Below are positions 1 through 10,064 of a stretch of DNA of 64,000 nt, piece by piece. The stretch comes from Paramarasmius palmivorus (taxonomy: Eukaryota; Basidiomycota; Agaricomycetes; Agaricales; Marasmiaceae): the NCBI GenBank assembly GCA_037176845.1, contig JAYKXP010000012.1, forward strand, positions 434,001-498,000, read 5' to 3'. Both the position numbers and the translations under genes were made by a program. Within the stretch, counting starts at the first letter, position 1. Every line of letters begins with the position of its first letter. The notes beneath the pieces were generated by a model. The model searched no databases, was not told the DNA's origin, and saw only the letters and a list, made by a program, of their open reading frames with translations.

Positions 1-227
1 AGAGACAAAGCGAGCCTCACTTCGAGCAAAATGTCGAGAGGTAGGTCTGGCAGCTTTGATAGCCTGGCTGAGCGCTTTCCCAAAGCGATGACACGTCTTT
101 TCTGTGAGGGTACCGGCGTAGACGTCGGCTCATGCTTTGGCGTAATTTTATTTCGCTTTTTCGGTGGCGGCGCGTCTTGTTGCCTTTTGTGGGCTTGAAT
201 AAGAAGGTCCATGACAGTTCCGGCCAT
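1..227 (-). CDS. F-box protein, 5' end only (cut by window edge)
   Basis: The first exon runs from the ATG at 227 down to 21. A GTGAGG donor at 20 opens an intron that leaves the window. The N-terminus reads MAGTVMDLLIQAHKRQQDAP, then a Lys/Pro-rich stretch, then SKLPDLPLDILFE, the start of an F-box. It is closely similar to exon 1 of the complete gene at 7446-10064 (MAGT..DLL.QAHKRQQDAPPPKKR), and the first intron falls at the same codon. The two are therefore paralogues with one architecture. F-box proteins usually recruit substrates to SCF ubiquitin ligases; that role is inferred from the family. The 5' flank is also conserved between the copies (see 263-331). Confidence 0.8.
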   Translation of the reverse strand, partial: MAGTVMDLLIQAHKRQQDAPPPKKRNKITPKHEPTSTPVPSQKRRVIALGKRSARLSKLPDLPLDILLEVRLALS

Positions 228-262
228 GCTGGCAGAATGGAGACGAGTTGGTGGGAAGGGAA

Positions 263-331
263 GAAAAAGCGCGCTCAGTCACAACCGTGACAGCTCGCGT
301 AGATGTCACTCACGGAAACTGCCGCTGTGCC
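263..331 (-). promoter_or_regulatory. Conserved F-box promoter block with GTCAC/GTGAC palindrome
   Basis: Read on the minus strand, this block aligns with 7364-7432 upstream of the paralogue at 7446. Both share CGGCA[AG]TTTCCGT, then GTGACAT, then GTCAC and GTGAC separated by 3-4 bases, then GCGCG. GTCAC-N-GTGAC is an inverted repeat, as expected for a dimeric factor. No further similarity was seen upstream. Function is inferred only from conservation between paralogues. Confidence 0.5.
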
Positions 332-692
332 TAGGTCCACAGTCGGCGTCGAATGCACCTCATTGACCTCCATATTTGTTACATACAAAATCCATTCGCA
401 CACGTAGTGAAGAATACAAAGTTGAACAGACCCTCGCTGCTCTCAAGAGAGACTTTTTTGCGGAAAAAATACCCTTGAAAAACTCTTTGCCTCGATTGAC
501 TTGCTTCCAGTATATCCACACTGCAATATGATGTTTATATTCTGCCTTGTACAATACCCAATTCTTCTACCCTATAATTTAGCCTTGTTGCATGTTACAG
601 CCCAAAATATCATGAAGTGAGATTCATGCACGCGAATCGAGTTGTGAGCCTCCTCAAGATTGGACCACTGATGCACTGGGGACTGCCACTGT

Positions 693-967
693 TCAGCAGG
701 CAGGGCCCTTGCAGCATCGCTGTGGTTCCAAGGTTAGGATTATCGATAAAAGCAAGGCGAGGAGGCAAGTACACACCTTAAGAAGGCCAGTGGCCTCATC
801 AAGCTCGAAACCTCTGTTGCATTTGATTTGAGGTTCAGGTGCGGGCTATAGAATCAATTTGTCAGTCTTGACGACAAATGGGCGAGAGTAAAGAGAATAC
901 CCACTGCTGGGGCAGCAAAAGCAGCGGCAAAGAGGGCAACGAAGAAGACAACGAAGGAGGCTTTCAT
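693..967 (-). CDS. Small secreted cysteine-rich peptide precursor
   Basis: There are three exons: 967-905, 845-777 and 719-693 (63+69+27 bp, 52 residues). Exon 1 encodes a signal peptide (MKASFVVFFVALFAAAFA). Exon 2 encodes a Pro/Ala-rich and then acidic pro-region with one Cys (residue 30). The tail is GLLKRCCKGPAC, with Cys at 46, 47 and 52. The Lys-Arg pair is split by the second intron and would fit Kex2-type cleavage, releasing a 7-residue peptide. The donors are GTGGGT and GTGTGT. A TATA box lies at 1016-1023, about 50 bp upstream. It could be a signalling peptide, an effector or simply a small secreted protein; no family is recognised. The precursor model is fairly secure, the processing is inference. 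Confidence 0.6.
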
Positions 968-1015
968 CTTGAGAGTTCGAATCGTTTCTGAGGAGAGCAA
1001 GTCGAAAGCAACTGG

Positions 1016-1023
1016 CTTTTATA
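1016..1023 (-). promoter_or_regulatory. TATA box of the small secreted peptide gene
   Basis: TATAAAAG on the minus strand, 49 bp upstream of the ATG at 967. The spacing suits a short leader. Confidence 0.5.
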
Positions 1024-2044
1024 GGTCTTTGGTATCTATTGAACGTCGACCCAGATTAGTCCCGAGCCGACTAGGGAGCGAACGATGGGATCAAAAGGTA
1101 CATACCTCACATGGCCCACAGCACGGCGGTGGCCATACCCTAGCCATATCATTTTGATTATGATGATTACCACTATGCGCCATGCGGGCCAAAATCTATC
1201 GTGGTCGTGAGCGGCGGGTATCCTTGACCGGGTCCTAATAGAAGTCTTCGCGACTGCGGACAGAGAGGTAGAATGGCGGTGAACGTTTCGACAAAAATCA
1301 ACGGGATAATGGATTCCAACCATACGAGTTCTGTGTATAAGGTCGGTATAGCGTAAACATTTCTCTTCCCCGATAGTAACAACGGGAAGTTGAAGTATGT
1401 GCTGTTGCGGAATCAAGCCGATCTACGTTGTAACTTGCGACCCTCCCAGTTGATAAGAACGAAGACTGCGGTAGTTATCGGGACTAAGATTTGATTCTCC
1501 AATGCGGCGACCCTCGTTGCTACATCAGGCCTAGGTCGAACAGGTCAATATCATAGGCACAACACACAAGTGGTATGCTTACAGCAATAGGGGCGCTTGC
1601 CAAGGCCGACTGTCCTTGGTGTATGCCCAAATCCCGACGACAGATGCATACCATGATGCACGCTGGAGTACACGCGTGGTGATACTTTAGCAGTGACCCT
1701 GAAGTTCGTTCCGGATCATGACCTGAAGGCACACTCAATCCAGCTCGTCGTTTCATCCCGATGCCTGAGGTAGAGGTAGAGCGCAGGTTGCCTGGTGCGA
1801 CTTATCAGAGTTTTATTATACGGAACAAGAGTCGACCCACAGCTTTTCGCACAACGACAAAGGAACCTGACGTAGAGAAGCTATCCAGTATACTCTGAAG
1901 GGTTAACATGGAAGTAGACTCTAACCCCGTGAGAAAGTGATCCGGCACATTCCGAGCAACTGCACAGTTTTACTCATGTGACCTCAAGCCACAGCCTGGC
2001 AGCGAAATTCGCCTCAAATTCACGCTTACCTGCCCTCCGCCAAA
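1024..2044. other. Intergenic, promoter side of eL28
   Basis: Open frames here lack splice-consistent structure or recognisable domains. It is the divergent promoter region between the secreted-peptide gene and the eL28 gene. I see no further gene. Confidence 0.5.
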
Positions 2045-2908
2045 ATGTCGACCGATCTCCAATGGCTCCTCATCCGCGTACGTCCCGTAGTCTGTGGTCA
2101 TGCAGGGAAGATGCTGACGGTGCTTCATCTTGCAGAAATACAACTCCTACATGGTCAAGGGCCTCCCTGAAGGACCCATCTTTTCCAAGGAGCCTGGAAA
2201 CCTCGTCAACATCCACTCACACAAGTACTCTGGATTGGCCAACACAAAGGTGCGTTTTGTAAGCGTTCCGACGTGTATACATCAATAACTTGAAGATTTG
2301 CAGACCATTGACGTCTCTGATGTGAACGGAACCATCCAAATCACTACCCGCAACACCAAGACTTCACCACAAGCTGTTGCTTCTGCTCGGACCGTCTCAA
2401 ACGTTAGACCACGATCAGGAGGACGTCGTGCTCTTCGTGTTGGATCATCAGTAGCCAAGAGGGGATACAGACCGGATTTGAGGAAGGTGTGTGTTGGATA
2501 CTGTCTATTCACTTTCACCTTCGACTTTCTCTTCGTTTTTTTTATCATTCCGGCACAACCCGAAAACGCATTCTCGTTAGAACCCGCCTTCCCCTACATT
2601 TCCAGGGAAAGTGGGCGTGGACATGTTTGCAATATTACCATGGTTCAGTGGAGCCGATCAAACTCTGCTGGATAACTCGCCATGTCGCTATCAGTGCCCG
2701 TTTTATGCGAGGTGTCTGACTCTTTGGCGATCACATTTTATACCTTTTTCTCTTTCTCTTCATTTACTGAACACGATGCTAACCAAGCTTTCTCTGGCAG
2801 GAAACCCTTGCCCGTATCTCTGCCCTCACTGCCGCACAAAAAGAACCCAAGGCAACCCCCGCAAGGAAGCCCAGAGGAAAGAAGGCCAAGGCCGCTGCAT
2901 CTGCTTAA
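2045..2908 (+). CDS. RPL28: 60S ribosomal protein L28 (eL28)
   Basis: There are four exons: 2045-2077, 2136-2249, 2304-2486 and 2801-2908 (33+114+183+108 bp, 145 residues), all joined in phase 0. The protein starts MSTDLQWLLIRKYNSYMVKG and contains the eL28 signature region KEPGNLVNIHSHKYSGLANTK. A basic middle follows (RPRSGGRRALR), and the end is Lys/Ala-rich (KKAKAAASA). eL28 is a structural protein of the large ribosomal subunit, present in most eukaryotes but absent from Saccharomyces. Length fits the family (about 140). The first three exons are compact, while the last intron is 314 bp, unusually long for this gene and this window. Confidence 0.93.
2487..2800 (+). other. Long (314 bp) third intron of eL28
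   Basis: Donor GTGTGT, acceptor CTCTGGCAG. The other introns of this gene are 58 and 54 bp. Ribosomal-protein introns often carry snoRNAs, but I could not find an unambiguous C/D box pair or H/ACA layout. It contains a polypyrimidine-rich 3' part and a block around 2600-2720 that is richer in G and C. Confidence 0.5.
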
Positions 2909-3690
2909 GCGATCCTTCCTCTACCTGCTACTACCCCATGTCCATATTGTCGTCATATGTCATGCCATGCAATATGATTCGATGCATTACACCTGCAATA
3001 TTAATTGTACAAATACATTCATCGCAGTGCTTCTGGTTCTTCGATTCCGAAATTGCTCCTACTTTGAGCTTCCCTTGACTTCGTAGTCCCTTGTGTGTTG
3101 GGTATGCTTCCCTGTCCCGTTGTGGTTGTCGTGAGGGCGAGGGTAGTCTTCCTTGGTGGTGTTCGTTACAGGTTCATTACTGGATATTTGTTTCACTGTC
3201 AGCATGAGGGGCAGATACCAGAAGGACTAGCTGGCTCACATGTTATTGTTCTGCGAACGTGGAGGCGAGTGAGGTTTGTGCGCTGGCCGACTTGTTGATA
3301 GACGTCGGCCGCCTACTTTCACTATGGATCACCGTTGTCGTCAGTAACAAAACCTATAATGCTAGAAAGCCTGGGGCATGCTCACCAGCCGGTGCATGTT
3401 TAGCGTCTGTCATTTGTGGGGGTGTGGGGTAAAGGAGAGCGGCGCCAGGGGAGGATTTATATTGCTGTGAGGCTACTCGACACACCGAGGTCACAAGGCC
3501 TCGATCGTCACTTCGGGATGCCACCGTTCTGGGCAGATTCTTTTTCTCATACGTAAGGCGAGTTGCTATGGTGTATGTATTGGCATGGTATACGAATACA
3601 AGCCATAAAAACCCAGAGAAACCAGATATTACTTTCGCTTTGCTTCAAGGCTCAGGATAGATCAAGGTCATACCTGTGAGCCGCGTCGCG
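2909..3690. other. Intergenic between eL28 and the minus-strand secreted-protein gene
   Basis: 3' region of eL28 (plus) and of the gene at 3691-4392 (minus), which converge here. A few AT-rich stretches could serve polyadenylation. I see no gene. Confidence 0.5.
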
Positions 3691-4392
3691 TCAACTATGC
3701 ACATCTATGTCGGGTGAGAAAACAACTTGCCTAGTTGGTACATTGCTTTGCTTCAGTCCGTCAATTGGAATCGGGATGCCTCCAAACCCAAATATGGTAC
3801 CAGCGCTATGGTACAAACGTGGGCAGGTCAGAATTTGTCGAACCACGAAGGGGAGAGCTAAAACATACCGCACAGATATATTCGTCTCCTGAAGATCGAG
3901 TACTCCGAACGGAATAATATCCAGACTCGCGAGAGCTCCTTGAGTAAGGAGTACATTGTCGATCTTCCCCGATCCCTTTTCTCCTAGAATAGGGACGACA
4001 ACAGGTGGGTCGAAGGTGTGGGTGAATTCAGAGTAGGTTGTGCCATTGAGTCCAGCCTTGCTGGATACCTTGTCCAAGGTCAACTCGAGGATGAGGGGGT
4101 TCTTGGCTGTCAGAGACCGTTAGTTGGTATCAGAGGAGACGAATCAATAACCAGAGGACGCACCAGTAAATTCAATGCTAACAAGGTTCGTTATCAAACT
4201 CTCCAAAGTGATCGTCACGTTGATATTCTCCACCAATCCGACACCGAGGGCATTGATGATATCTCCAATGGACAGACCTGCAAGGTCCGCAGACGGAGCG
4301 CTCAGCTCTGCTGCAGAGAGCTCGGAACCCAGAGCATTGAGGAATAAGAGGCCGAAGAACGCGACGAACAAAGTGGAGAGGCGGGCGAACAT
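3691..4392 (-). CDS. Secreted beta-rich protein, possibly LEA14/WHy-like
   Basis: Three exons: 4392-4164, 4106-3869 and 3805-3691 (229+238+115 bp, 193 residues). A clear signal peptide (MFARLSTLFVAFFGLLFLNALG) precedes a Ser/Ala/Leu-rich segment. The body then reads VSIEFTAKNPLILELTLDKV...TFDPPVVVPILG...DNVLLTQGALASLDIIPFGVLDL. This alternation of short beta strands around an N-P-L motif resembles the LEA14/WHy fold; that assignment is inference. The second intron is 63 bp, a multiple of three and open in frame, so a retained form 21 residues longer is possible. A TATATAAA lies 60 bp upstream of the ATG. Confidence 0.65.
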
Positions 4393-4451
4393 CTTGATGA
4401 TTCGAGGTGCAAGAAAGCAAACCCTGACTAGTGGAAGTGGAAGTGGGTTGG

Positions 4452-4459
4452 TTTATATA
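4452..4459 (-). promoter_or_regulatory. TATA box of the gene at 3691-4392
   Basis: TATATAAA on the minus strand, 60 bp upstream of the ATG at 4392. Confidence 0.5.
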
Positions 4460-5120
4460 GCGCGCGTCCTGAGTCAATGACATCCATCGCGAGAAAAGAA
4501 TCACCCGGTTCGACAATACATGTGCTTTCGTGAGTCAGATGATGGGCCGAATTTTGGTAACAGGGTAGCCTGGTCGAGCGTTGTTGGCTAGGATATCCTG
4601 ATACTTGGACACCAGACGAGATGCGTCTGGCATTCAATCTGTCCTGGTACAAATTGAACTAAGAGTTCCTTTCTGGAAACAAAGAAAGTCGAACAGCTTG
4701 CATGAGAACATGGTTTTTCGCCAGTTTAGCCCCTCGTTGGGATCAACATGTGAAACTTGAAGCGAGAAGAGCATGCAGAGTTCCTGAATCGCACAAGCTG
4801 CTGTATTAAACAATGAGAATTGCGGGGAAACCATTAAAATGACGTGCCTAGATTTTTATACCGTTCGTACAGGAATTTTAGTCACAGGATACCGGCTACG
4901 GATGTAGCCTTCCAGAGCCTTCCCAATATTCCCAGTAATATTGTGTCTCTGTGCCTTTACAGTCATGCACCGTGGGATGATGGGCGTTGTGGAGTAACCT
5001 CAGTATGCCGAGGCACTGCCTCGGACCACGACACCTCTTACACAACTTCTCGACAACTTCCATCTTTCTGGCATAATTCTCTAATTCCTTCTTTTATTGA
5101 GCGAAAGCTTTTGACGAAAC
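4460..5120. other. Divergent intergenic region
   Basis: Lies between the secreted-protein gene (minus) and the LysM gene (plus). No supportable coding exon. It presumably holds both promoters. Confidence 0.5.
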
Positions 5121-5847
5121 ATGGGTCGCTGGACACAATACGATGAAGTATATTTTCTCTTTCTATATTTATCCGGCAAGGGAGCTCACAAAAGGTCTAG
5201 GATTCCTATCGTCTCCCTGAAGGCATGAAGCGAGTGGGATACGATTCTGACACCCAGAAATATTTCTTCAGAGACAGGGATGGCACATTGTGGGAAGGTC
5301 CAGAAGGTGCTGAGTTTGGTGAAATGAAGAGAGGTGAGTTCCAGCCTTCTGTGTTCGCGAGGGCGAAGAAACTAATAATCACGCAGTTGCCGATAGCGAC
5401 AGCAGCCGATTCCAACGCGAAGAGAATGACGATATTGAAGCTCTTCCTACACGATCTGACGGCTATGGACCTCTTGCCACTGACCCGGTATGGGGTATCA
5501 TTGTTTCCACTATCATCGTGCTCACAATGTACACTTTCTAGAACCACTCTGTATCATACCGCAAAGACTCCGCATACCGCACTTTGTTCCCCTTCTTCCT
5601 CCTCATTGCTGTTGTCATGCTTCTTCTTTGGCGTGTCCTCTTCCAATCTTCAGGGCCGGCTCCTCCAGCCTGCCCCAAGAATGCGTCTGTTTATCGTGTA
5701 CAACCTGGCGATACCTGCTGGCAGATATCCAAGGATAACGGCATACCTTTGGATAGGCTCATGGGCATGAACGAGAAAGTGAACTGCGACAAGCTGATGC
5801 CTGGCTGTGTTATGTGCTTGCCGAAGGAAGAAGGCGCTTCCTCCTAA
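5121..5847 (+). CDS. Membrane-anchored LysM (CBM50-type) protein
   Basis: Four exons: 5121-5147, 5201-5333, 5387-5487 and 5542-5847 (188 residues). The N-terminal half carries a conserved-looking segment, YDSDTQKYFFRDRDGTLWEG, followed by an acidic linker. A hydrophobic span (FPFFLLIAVVMLLLW, about residues 107-122) comes next. A C-terminal LysM-like module (about 139-183) reads YRVQPGDTCWQISKDNGIPL...LMPGCVMCLP. LysM modules bind N-acetylglucosamine polymers such as chitin. A single span before the LysM suggests a type II topology with the module outside the cytosol, which is inference. The third intron (54 bp) is a multiple of three and encodes a hydrophobic run if retained (see findings). 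Confidence 0.8.
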
Positions 5848-6063
5848 GGTACTGTAGGCTGCGCAGATTACTACCCTTTCTAACATGCATCTTGATTCTT
5901 TACTACCACACCGCTATACTGATTCGGATACATATGATGTTGAGGATGTACAATAGTTGAATTTCGTAATTAGCTATTTAAATAACAGGCTGAACACATC
6001 CCAAATGAAAGCGATGATGCACCAACTCGGAACATATCAACCTCCCACCTGCTTCGCTACCCT

Positions 6064-7389
6064 CTACTTCTCGATCTCTAGTCTTCGAAGAAAATCTGCA
6101 AGTACACATTGAGATATAAGATCTTCGTCATCGTTCCTCGGTCTAGCCTGTACAACGAATAGCTCCTTCTTGTTACACTCTATCAGATTTCTTCGGAACG
6201 TGAAGGCGACAATCCTTTCGAGTCTGTCACAGAGAACCGGATCCCGTGGGGTGCGAAGCGATCCTGCATGCAATAGGTACTGAATCTCGACCAGGCTAGA
6301 AAGGACAGGCCAATTTCCAACCAGCTCATCGAGTTGACTAAGGTCAAAAGCTGCAATATGGGGCTCGAATTGTCCGACCTGCTTGTGCGTGTGGAGAACG
6401 ATCGATTTAAGACGCGATTGGCCTTCGGGGTGCGGACTGCTGGCTCGAGCTTTGGCGAAGAGTATTAGTAGGTCCTTTAGATGACCTCTAATCGTGAATC
6501 GAGGACCGTCTTGGGATGTGAGCATATCGAATGAGACTTCTGGATCGTCTGGGAGCTGGAGGCTAGAGAAGTCTAGCAAGCAGCTAGAAAGGCGGCTTCC
6601 CTGAACGCGGAGGAAGGTATTGAGGTGTGCCATCTCCCCAAGCAATCGGATGCAGGCATCGAGTCGGCGTAGAGTCATGCACCCCTCGAAAGCCTTTAGG
6701 AGAGCTGCCAGGGAAGAGACCGTGTCGTCGTCGTTTGGCAGCTCCAAAAGTCGGAGGGTAGCTAGATTTGATAGGGCTGTAGAAGGAATGGATGATTCAT
6801 CGTTCAACTCGAAGCGAATGCGAAGGAGTGTGAGCGATGTTAAACGGGGAAATCCGGTCAAGACGTCCAAAAAGCGAGTTGGTGAATGGAACTTCATCGC
6901 CGTCAGGGTGAGCGTGGTGACGCTCGCAAAGCCGCCGAGATACAATGCGATCCTCAGCTCCTCGACAGCCATCAATCCTAGCTGGAGTGTTGTAGTCTTT
7001 CCGAACAATACCTCGACCATAGACCGCTGTTTTGATTGATTCATCATTCGAAGAGATGGAATGTTCATCCATAGAGTTACATCTCCTTTCAAGCCGACAG
7101 AGAAGATAGTGTTATTTGGGTGGGTGCAAAGAGCAACAAGCTCTGCATAGCGAGTTAGAGATCGTTTGTTCGTTGGATTGTAGACAAAGTTGAGAAGGAG
7201 GTGGTGTCGGGCGCGGGTGATCCATGAGCGAGATACTAGCGAGTAGCTGAATAGTTTCTTCTGGTCCTCGTCATCTGCTAGAATGTCGATGATATGGTCG
7301 AGGATCTCCTGCGGACAGTGCGGTAGCTGCATACTATGGTGGTGAGTAAGCAGTAAGTTGGCCCTTTCGGCAATTTCCGTCTGTGACAT
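6064..7389 (-). CDS. Single-exon F-box protein
   Basis: Open from 7389 to a stop at 6064, 441 residues if the ATG at 7389 is used. The F-box near the start reads LPHCPQEILDHIIDIL...LFSYSLVSRSWITRARHHLL. Diffuse leucine-rich segments follow (e.g. ASVTTLTLTAMKF, FPRLTSLTLLRIRF), as in fungal F-box/LRR-like proteins. It belongs to a different subfamily from the THVCRxWR genes and has no intron. The in-frame ATG at 7332 (MQLPHCPQEIL) is a good alternative start, because 7364-7432 matches promoter DNA of another gene. With the upstream start only 56 bp separate it from the divergent gene at 7446. Confidence 0.8.
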   Translation of the reverse strand: MSQTEIAERANLLLTHHHSMQLPHCPQEILDHIIDILADDEDQKKLFSYSLVSRSWITRARHHLLLNFVYNPTNKRSLTRYAELVALCTHPNNTIFSVGLKGDVTLWMNIPSLRMMNQSKQRSMVEVLFGKTTTLQLGLMAVEELRIALYLGGFASVTTLTLTAMKFHSPTRFLDVLTGFPRLTSLTLLRIRFELNDESSIPSTALSNLATLRLLELPNDDDTVSSLAALLKAFEGCMTLRRLDACIRLLGEMAHLNTFLRVQGSRLSSCLLDFSSLQLPDDPEVSFDMLTSQDGPRFTIRGHLKDLLILFAKARASSPHPEGQSRLKSIVLHTHKQVGQFEPHIAAFDLSQLDELVGNWPVLSSLVEIQYLLHAGSLRTPRDPVLCDRLERIVAFTFRRNLIECNKKELFVVQARPRNDDEDLISQCVLADFLRRLEIEK

Positions 7390-7432
7390 TTTCACGAATA
7401 GTCACATTGTGACCTGGCGCGTCTCTTTCTGT
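7364..7432 (+). promoter_or_regulatory. Conserved F-box promoter block with GTCAC/GTGAC palindrome (second copy)
   Basis: Matches the minus-strand block at 263-331: CGGCA[AG]TTTCCGT, GTGACAT, then GTCAC-N3-GTGAC, then GCGCG. It sits just upstream of the ATG at 7446. Its upstream part overlaps the possible N-terminus of the divergent F-box gene, which favours the internal start of that gene at 7332. Confidence 0.5.
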
Positions 7433-7445
7433 CCCTCCAATCACC

Positions 7446-10064
7446 ATGGCTGGAACCATCAAAGATCTTCTGCTACAAGCGCACAAACGGCAGCAAGACG
7501 CGCCTCCGCCCAAGAAAAGAAAGAAACTCAACCCAAACGAGCCCATCTCTGTGTCGAATGCTTCGAAGAAAACCGCTAACGGTCCTGCTCGCAAACGTTC
7601 AGCAAAGCTGTCCAAGCTACCAGAACTACCTGTGGATATTCTTCATGAAGTGAGTGGCGAAACGTTTCTGTACAGCTTTCGGACTAACTGCTCAGAATAG
7701 ATTTTTGGCCACCTACTTCCCCTCGATTTGTTACATCTTGCACGGACGAATAAGAGTCTCAGGAATCTCAGTGCGTTGCTTGACTTTTTCATCACACATC
7801 ATTTTAACTACCACTCTAGTAATGCGAAAGTCTGCCACGTCAACTTGGATATCATCGTTCAGCAATGTGAACGACATTGGATGCCCCAACGACGTGTCAC
7901 ACCCCATTTGGGCCAGTCTAGTTTGGGACAAAGACTGTCATGTACGAATCAATGCAATCACCTTGAAGCACATACTCATCAACCGTCCAGAACTGTGGCT
8001 CACTTAACAGTCGTACAATGAATTTCTGTCTTCGCATCCGATTATGTGGAAGGTGTGCAAAAGCTCGGTGAGTCGGAGCGCATGTCTTTTTCAACTAATC
8101 TCTTACGAGTCTCTACTAGCCTTTTGGATGTAGATAGATGGAGCGACGAAAGCGAGCGAGAACTGATTCGACAATGTGTACCATGCGCGGAATGGGGAAA
8201 CACGGAACGTGAGTACGAAAATTAACTTTGACTACTCGAATATTCACAATACTTTCCACAGGCGAAGTCTGCATCAGAAGTGAAGTGAATACCTTTTTCA
8301 GGTGTTTGCACGGCTTCGCGGAGGAATCCGAAGAGCAGAAGGCCCAGTTCATACGTCAAAAGAGGGAAGAATTGGAAAAACGCACTGACGTATGTTACCT
8401 TTCTTCCATCATCCTCGATAGGCTCAATGTTTTCAGCGCGCGATGCAATGGGAATCGTGGGCCAATGATCTATACAATGAACGACAGAGAGAGTTGGATG
8501 TGATACGAGACGAGCGTAGCATCAGGTGCGTTTGAATAGGCTATCATAGGTCATTTTCATAATGGTTTCCACACAGTTTGCGCAGGAAACTAGAAGCTGA
8601 AGGGTATAAAACGGAACTCGATCGACTCGACGAGCTGTGCAGTACAGCCCCCTACACGTACTTTCCGTTGTGGTATGACCACCCTATTGTTAAACAACCC
8701 AAACCGCTCACCGAACGAAGTTAGTACTGATCCTTTTTACTTTTGAGTCTGTACTGACAACAGAAACCATTTAGACTGGAACCAAATCAAACAAGAGATG
8801 ATATCCTACATGGAAACCGTCAAGGCCGACCGTCTACGCGAAGAGCGCCGCATCCTTATCTGGGAACGTAGGCACAAAGCCACCGATGCATGGATCATGT
8901 ATCGCGACGAACACCACCCTCTTGGAACCTTCCTTCCTAACCCCATCGATATCTGGTTTTATCCACCTATCAAGGAACGAATTGAATCACCAAGTGATTC
9001 CTGTGTCGGCTTCAGTTATATCACAAAACCCTTCACTAGCCTCGCTAGTTTTGTCACCCAATGGCAAGGGGAGAAAATGGGAGAGCTCGTTCGACTTTTG
9101 CCTTCCAAAGTCGGCCATACGGGACCAGAAGCCCTCAAACTTGCAACGAGTGTATTTGCCTGCCAGCGGGGTAGCTTTCACGACCAATTCTCCAAGGTAT
9201 CGTGGCCGGAGAATCACCATCCCTGTATGTGGTTCCCCGAGTTCCTGCACCACCCTTGCAATGCCCTGGACAAACTCGCTGAAACCTGGCATGGTGGAGA
9301 GGACGATGAATATGACGAGCATGACCCGGATGACGATGAGGCCACTCGTATAGATCGCGATGTACATCAAGGTCCTAGTCTCAGAGTAAACGCCGAATTT
9401 CCTGGACGGGGTTGGAGACGGAGGCAGTGGTCGACGAAGTGGCTTGCTTTCGATCATAAAGCATCCAGGACTGTCAGAAATATTTTGGATGCGTGCACCT
9501 TAAACCACATGACGACAGTAATGGAGTTGGATGAGGAAGATCCGAGGGTGGTCTGTTTGAAGTGCACGTATGGGGCGAAGCCAGATGGTGAAAGAAGGTT
9601 TCCGGTTTTGACGTGGCGGAATGCGGTGAGTTATATTGACGAGAATGTTGTTCGCTGCTGACCCCCGCCTCAGGTCCAGCATAGTATCAAGAAGCATTGG
9701 GGTGATAGTGGTGTTTCGTGGCAGATGCTGTCCCCGGAGGACGCAGCTCGTGCCAGAGAACTGGAGCATGCGGAATGTGAGCGGCGCGGACATAACAAGC
9801 AAGCGCAACGGCGATGGCGATGCGGAACATGTAGAGATACTTGGGAAGACCGAGGAGCTATGTCAGTGGAAGATATGGCCGATCACCATGACTATCAGTA
9901 GGCGGTCTCATGTTCTCCGGTCGGAGCTTTCGTTGACAGGCTACTCTTACAGTCACTACGGTAGCGAGGAGCTGGAAGTCGGAGTACACTACTACGCAGC
10001 GCTGGATATGCCACCGCGTCAGGGACCAATAGTCCAGATGATACCTCACGCTGTTTGCCAATAG
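7446..10064 (+). CDS. Multi-exon F-box protein with CxxC zinc-ribbon-like motifs
   Basis: Eleven exons: 7446-7649, 7701-7770, 7820-7941, 7991-8067, 8120-8208, 8262-8389, 8437-8525, 8577-8719, 8775-9625, 9674-9897 and 9953-10064 (2109 bp, 702 residues). After a basic N-terminus comes the F-box, LSKLPELPVDILHEIFGHLLPLDLLHLARTNKSLRNL (about 55-91). A Cys-rich segment follows (DKDCHNCGS...MNFCLRIRLCGRC), two CxxC-like pairs that could bind zinc. Next is a long charged helical region, then C-terminal CLKC and RWRCGTC pairs. An acidic run (about DDEYDEHDPDDDE) lies in the large exon. It is a paralogue of the gene at 1-227. It is presumably an SCF adaptor; the substrate is unknown. The splice choice for exons 4, 9 and 11 was made by keeping these motifs in frame. 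Confidence 0.8.

Noticed and set aside
970..990. GTTCGAATC, a tRNA B-box-like sequence
   Set aside because: No acceptor stem, A box or cloverleaf can be drawn around it, and it lies in the leader of the small secreted peptide gene. Similar B-box-like words near 4507, 42844 and 55531 were dropped for the same reason.
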